NCBI GenBank assembly: GCA_943914465.1
Contig: CALUCD010000006.1
Coordinates: 124,001 to 188,000, forward strand
DNA from: an uncultured Corynebacterium sp.
GTDB taxonomy: Bacteria > Actinomycetota > Actinomycetes > Mycobacteriales > Mycobacteriaceae
Direction: 5' to 3'
Length of the DNA stretch: 64,000 nucleotides
The translations under genes were made by a program, and so were the position numbers. Shown here one piece after another: positions 44,093 to 52,902 of this stretch (positions are counted from its first letter, which is position 1; every line of letters starts with the position of its first letter). The notes beneath the pieces were generated by a model. The model did no database searches, was not told the origin of the DNA, and was given only the letters and a program-made list of their open reading frames with translations.

Positions 44093-44608
44093 TTAACGCG
44101 CACCAAGGTAGGTCGTAGACGTATCCATGTAGAACGGAATGTCCTGCGCGCAGCCATAAACCCGACCAGAGGCGACCGGTTCTCGCGTCGGCAATTCGAC
44201 AGCGAGGCGTTGAAGCTTTTCGCCGCCAGCAGGAATCACGACTTCCCGTCGCCCGATTTCGGCGTGCTCATAGTCCACCGCGAAGACGATGCAATACGCA
44301 TCGCGGTCGACATTTTTCCGATTCACCTCGATCCACAGGCGCGCCGTTTCGTCGTCGATGCGTTCCTGCGTCATGAATTCTGCGGTCACCACACGAGACT
44401 GGGACCGCAGAAAAGCCTGACCGGCCATGACAGCCACTAAAACAAGCATGGCCACTGCGAACACCGCTATCGTTTTCCCGCTGATGCTGCCGCCCGGTTT
44501 GCGCACTGCCTGCGGTTTACCGGCGTGGGAACCATACCGCGAGCGCGGTCTGGTCTGGGTCTGCGCCTGCGTGCGCGCTGCTCCAGGCTTCGGCGAAGGT
44601 GTAGACAT
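44093..44608 (-). CDS. DUF4307 membrane protein
   Basis: This 171-residue protein has a basic N-terminal 45 residues, one transmembrane helix (about 48-68) and an external domain beginning SRVVTAEFMTQERIDDETARLW in part. The position between greA and mca and the shape fit the actinobacterial DUF4307 family. Function unknown. It is divergent from mca. Confidence 0.8.
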   Translation of the reverse strand: MSTPSPKPGAARTQAQTQTRPRSRYGSHAGKPQAVRKPGGSISGKTIAVFAVAMLVLVAVMAGQAFLRSQSRVVTAEFMTQERIDDETARLWIEVNRKNVDRDAYCIVFAVDYEHAEIGRREVVIPAGGEKLQRLAVELPTREPVASGRVYGCAQDIPFYMDTSTTYLGAR

Positions 44609-44638
44609 CGGTGGTTGCCTCGCTTAGTGCACAGATGG

Positions 44639-44681
44639 AACAGGGGGTCTGGGCATGATGGTACTAAGATGATCCCCTGTT
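44639..44681. repeat. Inverted repeat in the mca/DUF4307 divergent region
   Basis: AACAGGGG (44639-44646) and CCCCTGTT (44674-44681) are exact complements 27 bases apart, lying between the divergent starts. It may be a regulator site or a hairpin in the mca leader. Confidence 0.3.
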
Positions 44682-44715
44682 AAGTCCTTGAACCCCGAGT
44701 GAAGATGGAGCACGA

Positions 44716-45609
44716 GTGACTGGCTTGCGCCTCATGGCAATCCATGCACACCCCGACGACGAATCTTCGAAGGGTGCCGCGACTATGGCGAAGTACGCCG
44801 CCGAAGGCCACCGCGTGAAGGTGGTGACATGTACTGACGGTAGGCGCGGTGATATTTTGAACCCCGCCATGGATCGACCGGGGGTGTTGGAAAACATCTA
44901 CGAAGTGCGCAAGGGCGAAATGGCCGAGGCGGTGGCAGCCCTAGGCATTGAGCATGAGTGGCTCGGTTACGAAGACTCGGGCCTGCCTCAAGGTGATCCG
45001 ACTCCACCCCTGCCTGAAGGCTCGTTCGCGCTGCAGCCCAAGCAAGAGGTTGCCGCTCGACTCGTGAAGTCGATCCGCGAGCTCCGCCCCCACGTGATCA
45101 TCACGTACGACGAAAACGGCGGGTACCCGCACCCAGACCACATCATGGTTCATGAGATATCCATGATCGCGTGGGAGAAATCAGGGGACCCGGAGTTCGC
45201 ACCTGATGCCGGTCCTGCATGGACGCCGCTGAAGCTGTACTACACGCACGGTTTCATCATGCAGCGGATGGTGCTCCTGCACGACCTTCTGCTCGAGCAA
45301 GGCAAGACAAGCCCATACGAGCTGATGATCAAACGGTGGCAGGAGAACGAGGCCGATGTGATGGAGCGCGTGACTACGCGGGTAGAGTGCGCGTCCTACT
45401 TTGATCAGCGTGCGCGGGCGCTGACTGCCCATGCCACGCAGATTGACCCCGCAGGCGCTTTCCTTGCCAGCCCTGTCGAAGACCAGCAGCGTGTGTGGCC
45501 AACGGAGGAGTTCGAGCTTGCCCGCTCGAGAGTGGACTCACCGGTGCCGGAAGACGACCTCTTCGCTGGCATCGACCCGGCAGCCGACACGGCGCATGCG
45601 AGCGAGTAA
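44716..45609 (+). CDS. mca: Mycothiol S-conjugate amidase Mca
   Basis: This 297-residue zinc enzyme has the LmbE-type motif AIHAHPDDE with metal ligands His12 and Asp15, and the third ligand region in PHPDHIMVHE. It cleaves mycothiol-toxin conjugates so the mercapturic acid can be exported. MshB is the close paralogue; the length, GTG start, and greA/DUF4307 neighbourhood favour Mca. A small membrane protein gene follows 27 bases later, probably in one operon. Confidence 0.92.
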   Translation: MTGLRLMAIHAHPDDESSKGAATMAKYAAEGHRVKVVTCTDGRRGDILNPAMDRPGVLENIYEVRKGEMAEAVAALGIEHEWLGYEDSGLPQGDPTPPLPEGSFALQPKQEVAARLVKSIRELRPHVIITYDENGGYPHPDHIMVHEISMIAWEKSGDPEFAPDAGPAWTPLKLYYTHGFIMQRMVLLHDLLLEQGKTSPYELMIKRWQENEADVMERVTTRVECASYFDQRARALTAHATQIDPAGAFLASPVEDQQRVWPTEEFELARSRVDSPVPEDDLFAGIDPAADTAHASE

Positions 45610-45636
45610 AAGGCGAATATACGGAAGGTGTTACCC

Positions 45637-45936
45637 ATGTCCACCCTGCACGCTGCGGCGACGAACGCCACGGGTTATTTCATTGCTCAGGCACCTCCTG
45701 AGGTGCCCCGCGGGCCTGACTTTGGTAAGGCGTCTCCGGTCGGGCTGCTGCTGATTGTTGTGCTGGCTGTGCTGGTCCTCGCGCTCGGGTTTGCGTTCCA
45801 CCGGCGGCACTCGCGGTTTCGGAGACGACAGGCGTTTGCCGAGCTACATGGCCTGGACCCCTTCGACGAGACGGCAATCGATGAGGCGATGGCCGCGGCC
45901 GGGGTTCTGGACCGGCGCAAAAAGCGCTTCGTCTAA
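45637..45936 (+). CDS. Small single-span membrane protein downstream of mca
   Basis: This 99-residue protein has one hydrophobic helix (about 35-54: GLLLIVVLAVLVLALGF) and a basic cytoplasmic tail (HRRHSRFRRRQ), ending GVLDRRKKRFV. The ATG follows GGAAGGTGTTACCC. It matches the position of the Rv1083-type gene in mycobacteria. Function unknown. Confidence 0.8.
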   Translation: MSTLHAAATNATGYFIAQAPPEVPRGPDFGKASPVGLLLIVVLAVLVLALGFAFHRRHSRFRRRQAFAELHGLDPFDETAIDEAMAAAGVLDRRKKRFV

Positions 45937-46011
45937 ACGCTGGTTCCCGCCGGGCTCGAGCTCAAGCAAGTCATCTTGTCGCCTGTGAGCGTCACCATGC
46001 GCAGGGGTAAT

Positions 46012-46791
46012 ATGCAACCTGTGTTCTCGCTTGAATCGGTTCTGTACCCGCTATACGAGGCGCGCCTGAAACGCGAGTTGCGTGGCAAACCACGGCCCAA
46101 GCACATCGCCGTGATGGCTGACGGTAACCGGCGGTGGGCGAAAGAGTCCGGATACCTCGACATCTCTCATGGGCACAGAGCCGGCGGCGCGAAAATTGGA
46201 GAGCTGGTGCGCTGGTCTGCCGAGATGAATGTCGATGTGGTGACTATTTATCTACTCTCAACCGAGAATTTGAAACGAACCTCGGAAGAAGTCGAACTGC
46301 TCTTCGCCATCATCTCCGATGTAATTGATGACCTCGCAGCCGAGCACTACACGTGCAGAATCCGCCTCGTTGGACACTTGGATCTTCTACCTGTAGAGGT
46401 CGCCGAGCGCATGCAGCGTTCCGCTGCAGCCACAACCGAAAAAGCGGGCCTGACCGTCAATATTGCGGTCGGCTACGGGGGCAGGCAGGAAATTGTGGAC
46501 GCAGTGCGTTCGCTCATCGCTGACGAAGTAGCTGCTGGATGCCCGGCGGAGGTATTAGCAGAGAAGGTCAGCGTCGACTCGATCGGGGAGCACCTTTATA
46601 CGTCCGGCCAACCGGATCCCGACTTGGTCATCCGCACCTCCGGCGAGCAACGTTTGTCGGGGTTTCTCATCTGGCAAGCCGCGTACTCTGAGATTTGGTT
46701 CACCGACACCTATTGGCCGGCGTTTCGAAAAATCGATTTCTTGCGCGCGCTACGCGACTATTCCCAGCGCAGCCGCCGGTTTGGGAGATAA
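46012..46791 (+). CDS. Short-type Z-isoprenyl diphosphate synthase
   Basis: This protein of about 259 residues is a cis-prenyltransferase. Motifs are MADGNRRWA with the catalytic Asp, LLSTENLKRT, VGYGGRQEIVDA, and DLVIRTSGEQRLSGFLIWQ. MADGNRRWA, instead of MDGNGRWA, is typical of the Rv1086-like enzyme that makes Z,E-farnesyl diphosphate in mycobacteria, but chain length cannot be decided by eye. ATG 46012 follows AGGGG; an in-frame upstream start is possible. It converges with coaA. Confidence 0.87.
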   Translation: MQPVFSLESVLYPLYEARLKRELRGKPRPKHIAVMADGNRRWAKESGYLDISHGHRAGGAKIGELVRWSAEMNVDVVTIYLLSTENLKRTSEEVELLFAIISDVIDDLAAEHYTCRIRLVGHLDLLPVEVAERMQRSAAATTEKAGLTVNIAVGYGGRQEIVDAVRSLIADEVAAGCPAEVLAEKVSVDSIGEHLYTSGQPDPDLVIRTSGEQRLSGFLIWQAAYSEIWFTDTYWPAFRKIDFLRALRDYSQRSRRFGR

Positions 46792-46798
46792 GTTCGGC

Positions 46799-47740
46799 TT
46801 ACATCTTTCGCATCCGCACACGCTGGACAGTGTGATCGTGCCCTTTACGCAGCACGAGTGATGCTCGAACGCGGGTAGGCAAAATGTTTTCAACCAGGTT
46901 CGGAAGGTTGATCGTCTGCCACAGCTCGCGTGCTTCGTGGGTGGCTTGAGCATCATCGAGGTCCGCGAACGCAGCAAAGTGTGCCCCAGGTTCCCGAAAC
47001 GCGGTCTTCCGTAGCTTCAAGAAGCGTTCAATGTACCAGCGCTCAATGTCCTCGCTCCGTGCGTCGACGTAGATCGAAAAATCGAACAGATCTGACACCA
47101 TCAATGTGGGGCCGGTCTGCAAAACATTCAGACCCTCAAGAATGAGGATGTCGGGGTTGCGAACTTCAACGTGTTCCCCGGGCAAAATGTCATATGCGGT
47201 ATGCGAATAAATAGGCGCGGTGACAAGTGGATGGCCCGATTTCACGTCCGTGACAAACCGAAGCAAGTTGCGCCGGTCATACGACTCGGGAAACCCTTTG
47301 CGGTTCAGGAGATTGCGCTCTTTCAACACCGCGGTGGGGTATAGGAACCCATCCGTGGTGATTAAGTCCACCCGGGGATGGGAGTCCCATCGCTGCAGCA
47401 GTAGCTGAAGTACGCGCGCGGTGGTGGATTTGCCGACGGCGACAGATCCCGCGATGCCGATGACAAATGGGACCCGTCCGGGATCGCCGCCCATGAACGA
47501 CTCCGTGAGCTGAATGAGCTGTTGGCGGGCTCGTACCTGGAGGTGAATCAGACGAGACACCGGGAGGTAGATGTCCTCGACCTCTTTCAGGTCAAGATTT
47601 TCTCCAATTCCGCTGAGCGCCTCAACTTCTTCTTCGGTGAGTACCTGGGGCATTGCTGCTCGACGCTGCCGCCAATCAGTGCGATGAAAGTCGAGGTAGG
47701 GGCTAGAATCGGCACCGTACGCTGCTCCGGACATAGACAT
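46799..47740 (-). CDS. coaA: Pantothenate kinase type I
   Basis: This kinase of about 313 residues has Walker A GIAGSVAVGKSTTARV and the CoaA blocks DLITTDGFLYP, KGFPESYDR and the typical DILILEGLNVLQ. It commits pantothenate to CoA synthesis. Start ATG 47740 gives MSMSGAAYG; no strong ribosome binding site. It is divergent from glyA. Confidence 0.96.
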   Translation of the reverse strand: MSMSGAAYGADSSPYLDFHRTDWRQRRAAMPQVLTEEEVEALSGIGENLDLKEVEDIYLPVSRLIHLQVRARQQLIQLTESFMGGDPGRVPFVIGIAGSVAVGKSTTARVLQLLLQRWDSHPRVDLITTDGFLYPTAVLKERNLLNRKGFPESYDRRNLLRFVTDVKSGHPLVTAPIYSHTAYDILPGEHVEVRNPDILILEGLNVLQTGPTLMVSDLFDFSIYVDARSEDIERWYIERFLKLRKTAFREPGAHFAAFADLDDAQATHEARELWQTINLPNLVENILPTRVRASLVLRKGHDHTVQRVRMRKM

Positions 47741-47938
47741 TATTGTTACACCCGTCGGTGCGGGGGAGTTCAGGCGGCGCCTGTGAGGCGAACATTCCAT
47801 AAAAGAAGGTCTCGGCTTCGCCCTATACTGCAACAGTGTGGCCTACGCTACCCATTGCACGTTGCGTGGTGCAGGCAACTCCGTGAGTTACATGCACACA
47901 CATGTATGAAGACTACAACGACGAAAGGACCGCCCGAC

Positions 47939-49231
47939 GTGTCTGAAGACCTCCGTTACCAGGATCTTGCGACGTACGACCCTGATATTCATGCGGCGAT
48001 CGTGGCCGAATTAGACCGCCAGCGCAGCACGTTAGAGATGATCGCCTCGGAAAATTTCGTGCCCCGCTCGGTTCTCCAGGCGCAGGGATCGGTCTTTACG
48101 AACAAATATGCCGAGGGCTATCCGGGCCGGCGATACTACGGCGGTTGTGAGCCGTCTGACGTTGTTGAAGACCTAGCTCGTGAGCGCGCGAAGTCGGTGT
48201 TTGGTGCGCAGTTCGCGAACGTTCAACCGCATTCAGGTGCGCAAGCGAACGCGGCTGTGCTCATGGCTCTTGCGGAGCCGGGCGACACCATTTTGGGATT
48301 GTCGCTGGCCCATGGGGGCCACCTGACACATGGGATGAAGATCAACTTCTCAGGGCGGCTTTACAATGTCGCGGCGTACGAAGTGGAGCCCGATACGCAT
48401 ACGATTAACATGGACAAGCTGCGCGAGCAGGCAAAAGCAGTCAAACCTAAGGTGATCATCGCGGGGTGGTCTGCGTACTCGCGCCACCAGGACTTTGAAA
48501 CGTTCCGAGCTATCGCAGATGAGGTCGGCGCATACCTGTGGGTCGATATGGCCCACTTTGCTGGGCTTGTCGCCGCTGGGCTGCATCCATCGCCCGTGCC
48601 TCATGCTCATGTTTGCTCGTCAACGGTGCACAAGACCCTCGGCGGACCTCGATCCGGCTTCATTCTTACGAACGACGAAGCGTTGTATAAAAAGCTCAAC
48701 TCGGCTGTCTTCCCTGGCCAACAGGGGGGCCCGCTCATGCATGTGATTGCGGCGAAAGCAACGGCCTTCAAGATCGCCGCATCAGAGGAGTTCAAAGACC
48801 GGCAGCAGCGGACGCTTGATGGGGCACGAATCCTCGCCGAGCGTCTTACCCAGCAAGACGCACGGGATGCCGGTGTTGACGTGGTTTCGGGCGGGACCGA
48901 CGTCCACCTCGTTTTGGTTGACCTTCGCAACTCGGAAATGGACGGGCAGCAGGCCGAAGACCGGCTGCATGCTGCGGGAATTACAGTCAACCGGAACGCG
49001 GTTCCGTTCGACCCTCGCCCGCCGGCGGTCACCTCGGGTCTGCGGATTGGCACCTCGGCAGTGGCCACGCGAGGCTTTGTTGAGAACGATTTCCGGGAGG
49101 TTTCGGAGATCATTGCCGGGTGCCTGATCAGCCAGGACGAGGCTGATCTTCCAGCCCTCCGGCAGCGAGCTGCCGCGTTAGGAGAGAAGCACCCGCTCTA
49201 CCCGGGTCTTGAGGACTGGAAACTGATGTAG
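47939..49231 (+). CDS. glyA: Serine hydroxymethyltransferase
   Basis: This 430-residue PLP enzyme interconverts serine and glycine with tetrahydrofolate. It has MIASENFVPRSVLQAQGS, KYAEGYPGRRYYGG, and the PLP Lys in STVHKTLGGPRSG. I use GTG 47939 because AAAGGA lies 9 bases before it and the protein then begins like known corynebacterial GlyA; the long upstream frame reaches into coaA's leader. A TATACT hexamer at 47824 could be its -10, though no good -35 is seen. Confidence 0.97.
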   Translation: MSEDLRYQDLATYDPDIHAAIVAELDRQRSTLEMIASENFVPRSVLQAQGSVFTNKYAEGYPGRRYYGGCEPSDVVEDLARERAKSVFGAQFANVQPHSGAQANAAVLMALAEPGDTILGLSLAHGGHLTHGMKINFSGRLYNVAAYEVEPDTHTINMDKLREQAKAVKPKVIIAGWSAYSRHQDFETFRAIADEVGAYLWVDMAHFAGLVAAGLHPSPVPHAHVCSSTVHKTLGGPRSGFILTNDEALYKKLNSAVFPGQQGGPLMHVIAAKATAFKIAASEEFKDRQQRTLDGARILAERLTQQDARDAGVDVVSGGTDVHLVLVDLRNSEMDGQQAEDRLHAAGITVNRNAVPFDPRPPAVTSGLRIGTSAVATRGFVENDFREVSEIIAGCLISQDEADLPALRQRAAALGEKHPLYPGLEDWKLM

Positions 49232-49276
49232 GGTGGTGACGCTTGCCGTGTTTGCTACCAATTCGTATGAATGGCA

Positions 49277-49295
49277 CCTGGTAAAGGCAACCTAA
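49277..49295. promoter_or_regulatory. Weak DtxR-like box
   Basis: The 19 bases fit the DtxR iron-box consensus in about 12 positions, mainly in the right half (AACCTAA). It lies upstream of the LGFP-like lipoprotein. Weak. Confidence 0.2.
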
Positions 49296-49352
49296 TTTCA
49301 GGCAGGAAAACCCTAGAAGGGGGCATAATCAGCGTAGCCTCACCCGTTACTG

Positions 49353-49371
49353 ACACCCCCCGTTCGGGTGT
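49353..49371 (+). terminator. Possible glyA terminator hairpin
   Basis: ACACCC (49353-49358) and GGGTGT (49366-49371) form a 6-bp stem about 120 bases after the glyA stop. No T-tract; low confidence. Confidence 0.35.
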
Positions 49372-49447
49372 ATATGACACCCGTCAACGAGACTGAGGGT
49401 GCATAATAGGCAACGGTCGAAAAATAGGACAGAAAGGTATTACTAAG

Positions 49448-50065
49448 ATGCTTAACCGCAAGTTCGCAGCATCGGCTGCCGCCCTCGCCCTCGCTGGCGG
49501 GTTGGTCGCCTGCTCCAACACCGGTACGACCACCACCAGCACCTCCAAGGAGACCGCCACCGCGACGGACACCGTAAAGGAAACCGCCAAGGATTCAGAG
49601 AAGTCCGGCAAGACCGCGACTGAGACGGTGACCTCCACCAAGAAGAAGGGTGACGCTGCCGAGGGTACTGACGCAACCACTGAGCTTGCACTGTCTAGCG
49701 GTGAGACCACTCTGGTTCCTGAGGGTGCTGCCAGCGCGGCATCGCAGTTCGCTCAGCCCGACTGGGGTGAGCCGGTGTCCGTCGAAGAGGTCGACGGCGG
49801 CTGGATCATCTCCTACGACGGTGAGCACTACGTAGCCTGGAACGAGAACACCGGCGGCGCTCCGATCTGGGGTGAGATCGCTAAGACCTGGATCAATGAT
49901 GTCCGCGACGCTCGCAGCGTTGGCTTCCCGATGGCTGCTGAGACGCCGAACCCGAGCACTCCTGGCTGGACCCAGCAGTTCGAAGAGGGCACCATCGAGT
50001 GGACTCGCGAAGATGGCGATGAGTCTCCGTTCGGCGCCATCATCGAAAAGAGCGGCAACAACTAA
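49448..50065 (+). CDS. Lipoprotein with LGFP-like repeat
   Basis: This 205-residue protein has a signal peptide with lipobox GGLVAC, a long Thr/Lys/Ser linker (about 25-85) and a C-terminal part that looks like an LGFP repeat (GAPIWGEIAKTW, GFPMAAETPNPSTPG, FEEGTIEWTRE). LGFP repeats are cell-wall modules in corynebacteria. The ATG follows AGAAAGGTATTACTAAG. A CATAAT hexamer at 49402 could be the -10. A strong terminator follows. Confidence 0.82.
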   Translation: MLNRKFAASAAALALAGGLVACSNTGTTTTSTSKETATATDTVKETAKDSEKSGKTATETVTSTKKKGDAAEGTDATTELALSSGETTLVPEGAASAASQFAQPDWGEPVSVEEVDGGWIISYDGEHYVAWNENTGGAPIWGEIAKTWINDVRDARSVGFPMAAETPNPSTPGWTQQFEEGTIEWTREDGDESPFGAIIEKSGNN

Positions 50066-50083
50066 TTTCGACCACAACCGCTT

Positions 50084-50115
50084 AAACCCTGCCCAGCAAT
50101 GGGCAGGGTTTTTTG
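50084..50115 (+). terminator. Rho-independent terminator
   Basis: AAACCCTGCCCA and TGGGCAGGGTTT form a 12-bp stem with a 4-base loop, running into TTTTTG. It lies 19 bases after the lipoprotein stop. Confidence 0.92.
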
Positions 50116-50170
50116 TTCTCCTCAAAAAGCTTGGTTGCATCCAGCGGCCGTCGTAGACACAATGTGGCGA

Positions 50171-50695
50171 ATGAACGAATCTCGCTTTCACATCCGTCCG
50201 ATCCGCGAATCTGACTACGCGCAAGTTCGTGCCATCTACGAGATTGGGCTGAGCACCGGTCACGCTTCCTATGAAACCCGTGGACAGACCTGGGGCGAGT
50301 TCTGCCGTAACAAGATCATGGAAACGGTTTTCGTCGCCGTCGATAACCGCGATGACGAGCGTGTGCTTGGATGGGTTGCAGCGGCTAAGGCGTCGTCGCG
50401 AAGCGTGTTCCATGGTGTCGTCGAAGACTCCATCTACACCCACCCAGATGGCAGAGGAATGGGCCTTTCCGGAGCACTGCTCGACACCCTTATTCAGACG
50501 TGCACCCAATTGGATAAGTGGTCGATCCATTCGTGGATCTTCCCGGAGAATGAAGGCTCGGCGGGGTTGCATAGGTCGCGCGGGTTTGAAAAGGTTGGCA
50601 CCTTTCACAACATGGCGAAGATGACCTATGGCGAACAGGAAGGGCAGTGGCGCGACTGTGACATCTATGAACTGCTGCTGCCCATGGCACGTTAG
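50171..50695 (+). CDS. GNAT acetyltransferase, phosphinothricin/methionine-sulfoximine type
   Basis: This protein of about 174 residues is a GNAT enzyme: IRPIRESDYAQVRAIYEIGL, the acetyl-CoA loop around YTHPDGRGMGLSGALLDTL, and the end EGSAGLHRSRGFEKVG. The pattern ASYET plus W..D fits the Pat/Bar branch, which acetylates glutamate analogues. Real substrate uncertain. ATG 50171 or 50162. Only 12 bases separate it from the converging DHA2 gene. Confidence 0.82.
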   Translation: MNESRFHIRPIRESDYAQVRAIYEIGLSTGHASYETRGQTWGEFCRNKIMETVFVAVDNRDDERVLGWVAAAKASSRSVFHGVVEDSIYTHPDGRGMGLSGALLDTLIQTCTQLDKWSIHSWIFPENEGSAGLHRSRGFEKVGTFHNMAKMTYGEQEGQWRDCDIYELLLPMAR

Positions 50696-50707
50696 AACGA
50701 AGGCCGG

Positions 50708-52267
50708 CTATTCGACGTCTTCTTTGAGTTTTTCCTCCCGCACCGGAAGCAGCAACGCCAACGCCAACACCGCAAGGGGGACCATGAGCAGAAACACGGG
50801 TGTGAGCCCGTCGTTGTAGCTTGTCAATACCACCTCGCGCAGCGGGCCCGGCAGCTGAGAGACCAGATCCGGTGTGAGGCTGTTCGCCCCGTCGCTCGCG
50901 AACGTGTCGGCGTATTCGGCAGCTTCAGGGCCCATCTGCGCCAACGCCTCCGGCATGCGCTCTTCCAGTCGGCTTCGCATCCCGTGGATGAATAACGAGC
51001 CTGACAGGGACGCTCCGATTGCGGAGCCGATCTGGCGGAAGAAGTTGTTCGTAGACGTAGCAGTGCCAACGCGAGAAATCGGGAAGGAGTTTTGCACGAT
51101 GAGGACGAGCACTTGCATGACAAGACCAAGGCCGAACCCGAAGACGAACATGTAGATGCCCAAAGTAGTCAACGGGGTAGTGGCTTCCAGCGTTGAAAAT
51201 AGGTACAACCCGACCGCGGTTATCCCCATGCCGATCAGGGGGTAGGCCTTGTAGCGGCCCGTGCGTGCAATGATGAAGCCCACACCCATACCGGTCAGGA
51301 GAAGGCCAAGCACCATGGGCAGCATCATCAAACCAGCCTGGGTCGGGGAAAGTTCATGCACCATCTGGAGGTAGGTCGGCAGGTACGCCAGCGCTGACGT
51401 CATCGCAAAACCGAGAATCGTTCCCGCAGCCGTGGTCAAAACCATATTTCGGTTAGTGAACAGCGTCATCGGAATCAATGGGCTGCTCGCTCGCAATTCG
51501 ACAACGACGAACGCCACTGCGCTCACAAGCGCCAACACGCTCGTTGTGATGATGGTGGGGGAGCTCCACTCGTATTGCGTGCCACCCCACGTGGTGGTGA
51601 GGATGAGCGAGGACGTGGCAACCACCATCAGTGCCGTTCCAATCCAGTCCACATCCATCTGCTCGACGGAGCCGCGGCGCAACTTGAGCACCAGCGCAGA
51701 CACGGTCATCGCCAACAAACCCAGCGGGATATTCATCCACAGCGCCCAACGCCAACCCGGGCCGTCTGTGAACCAGCCACCCAAAACCGGTCCCAGGACT
51801 GAAGACACACCGAAAACGCCCCCCATCACCCCCATGTATTTGCCGCGTTCCCGCGCGGGCACGACCTCAGCGATGATGGACTGGGAGTTGACCATCATGC
51901 CTCCGGCGCCGAGGCCCTGGACTGCGCGCCCAAGGATGAGAAGCTCCATTGAGTTCGCGAACCCGCCAAGCGCCGAGCCAATAACGAAGGCGGCGATCCC
52001 TCCGATATAGAGCCATTTTCGCCCTAAGGCGTCGCCCAGCTTGCCGTTGACCGGCATCGCAATGGTCATAGTGAGCAGGAAGGCTGAAATGACCCAGCTC
52101 ATGTGCTCGACACCACCGAGCTCTCCCACGATTGTCGGCAGCGCGGTAGAAAAGATCATCTGGCCAAGCGAGCTCATCAACATGGTGGTGAGCAAGGCTG
52201 CGAAAACCAAGCCAACGTTGGGGGCACCTCCCGAGGAGGCGTTATCTTCATTTTGCACGGGGCGCAA
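50708..52267 (-). CDS. DHA2-family (14-TMS) MFS multidrug exporter
   Basis: This protein of about 519 residues has roughly 14 membrane segments with MFS motif A (GKLGDALGRKWLY) and motif C-type GVFGVSSVLGPVLGGW. It belongs to the EmrB/QacA group that exports drugs with protons. No ATG fits the start; TTG at 52267 with GGCGGG upstream or GTG at 52258 are candidates, while the longer frame from 52351 overlaps the next gene. Preceded by a membrane-anchored protein gene. Confidence 0.88.
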   Translation of the reverse strand: MRPVQNEDNASSGGAPNVGLVFAALLTTMLMSSLGQMIFSTALPTIVGELGGVEHMSWVISAFLLTMTIAMPVNGKLGDALGRKWLYIGGIAAFVIGSALGGFANSMELLILGRAVQGLGAGGMMVNSQSIIAEVVPARERGKYMGVMGGVFGVSSVLGPVLGGWFTDGPGWRWALWMNIPLGLLAMTVSALVLKLRRGSVEQMDVDWIGTALMVVATSSLILTTTWGGTQYEWSSPTIITTSVLALVSAVAFVVVELRASSPLIPMTLFTNRNMVLTTAAGTILGFAMTSALAYLPTYLQMVHELSPTQAGLMMLPMVLGLLLTGMGVGFIIARTGRYKAYPLIGMGITAVGLYLFSTLEATTPLTTLGIYMFVFGFGLGLVMQVLVLIVQNSFPISRVGTATSTNNFFRQIGSAIGASLSGSLFIHGMRSRLEERMPEALAQMGPEAAEYADTFASDGANSLTPDLVSQLPGPLREVVLTSYNDGLTPVFLLMVPLAVLALALLLPVREEKLKEDVE

Positions 52268-52301
52268 TGTTACACCCGCCGATGAACGGCGCAAGTTCCC
52301 C

Positions 52302-52820
52302 TTATTCGGGCACGCCGGCAGACAACGTCCCTGCGACCACAGGGGTGTCATCTTCGAGGTAGGTCAACTCCACCAAGCCGTCGGTCGTTGTCTCGATAGC
52401 CCAGATGCCTGTGCGTCCGGGAGTGGTGTTGCAGTCGCGGGTGATCGGCAGGTTGGTTAAGGATGCGTCAACAAGCGTGGTGCAACCAGATTCCGGGTAT
52501 GTGATGGCCGCGGTACCTCCTCCAAAAGTAGCGACAGCCACCCACGAATCCTTGCGTGCGTTCGGATCGAGGCTCGTGAGTGTGCCGGTGTAGGTGCCGG
52601 CAGGCGCCAGATCCCCGGGGGTTTTGTCAGTGGGCCGCGGTTGGGCGGTCACCGTGACGGTCGCTGGTGATTGCGGCTCGTGCCGTTCGGGCTGAGCTGA
52701 CCACCAGGCTCCCGCCAGCGCGATGAGTATGAGTGCGACTGCGAGCGCTCCCACTCCCGCCGCGATCCATGGTTTATTCGGCCCGCCAGCGGTGCGAAGC
52801 TCGCTAAAAGAATCAGCCAT
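52302..52820 (-). CDS. Membrane-anchored protein of unknown function
   Basis: This protein of about 172 residues has a 25-residue cytoplasmic start, one transmembrane helix (about 27-47: GVGALAVALILIALAGAWW) and an external domain of about 115 residues with a probable disulfide pair (ESGCTTL, RDCNTT). Not recognised. The ribosome binding site GGGG lies in one arm of an inverted repeat at 52827-52863. It sits 34 bases before the DHA2 gene. Confidence 0.75.
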   Translation of the reverse strand: MADSFSELRTAGGPNKPWIAAGVGALAVALILIALAGAWWSAQPERHEPQSPATVTVTAQPRPTDKTPGDLAPAGTYTGTLTSLDPNARKDSWVAVATFGGGTAAITYPESGCTTLVDASLTNLPITRDCNTTPGRTGIWAIETTTDGLVELTYLEDDTPVVAGTLSAGVPE

Positions 52821-52826
52821 ATAAAC

Positions 52827-52863
52827 AATCCCCAGTTCCAACACGCAGATGGTACCGGGGATT
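52827..52863 (-). repeat. Inverted repeat covering a ribosome binding site
   Basis: AATCCCC (52827-52833) and GGGGATT (52857-52863) pair across 23 bases just upstream of the gene starting at 52820. On the transcript one arm contains the GGGG of the ribosome binding site, so the hairpin could limit translation. It could also be part of the end of fumC. Confidence 0.3.
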
Positions 52864-52902
52864 GATGGTAGCGCTTCGAGCGCTCAGCTGGGTAGGCGCA
52901 GG

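Noticed and set aside
49353..49371. C-rich hairpin considered as a 6C RNA
   Set aside because: The 6C motif needs two hairpins with C-runs in their loops; only one weak hairpin is visible.
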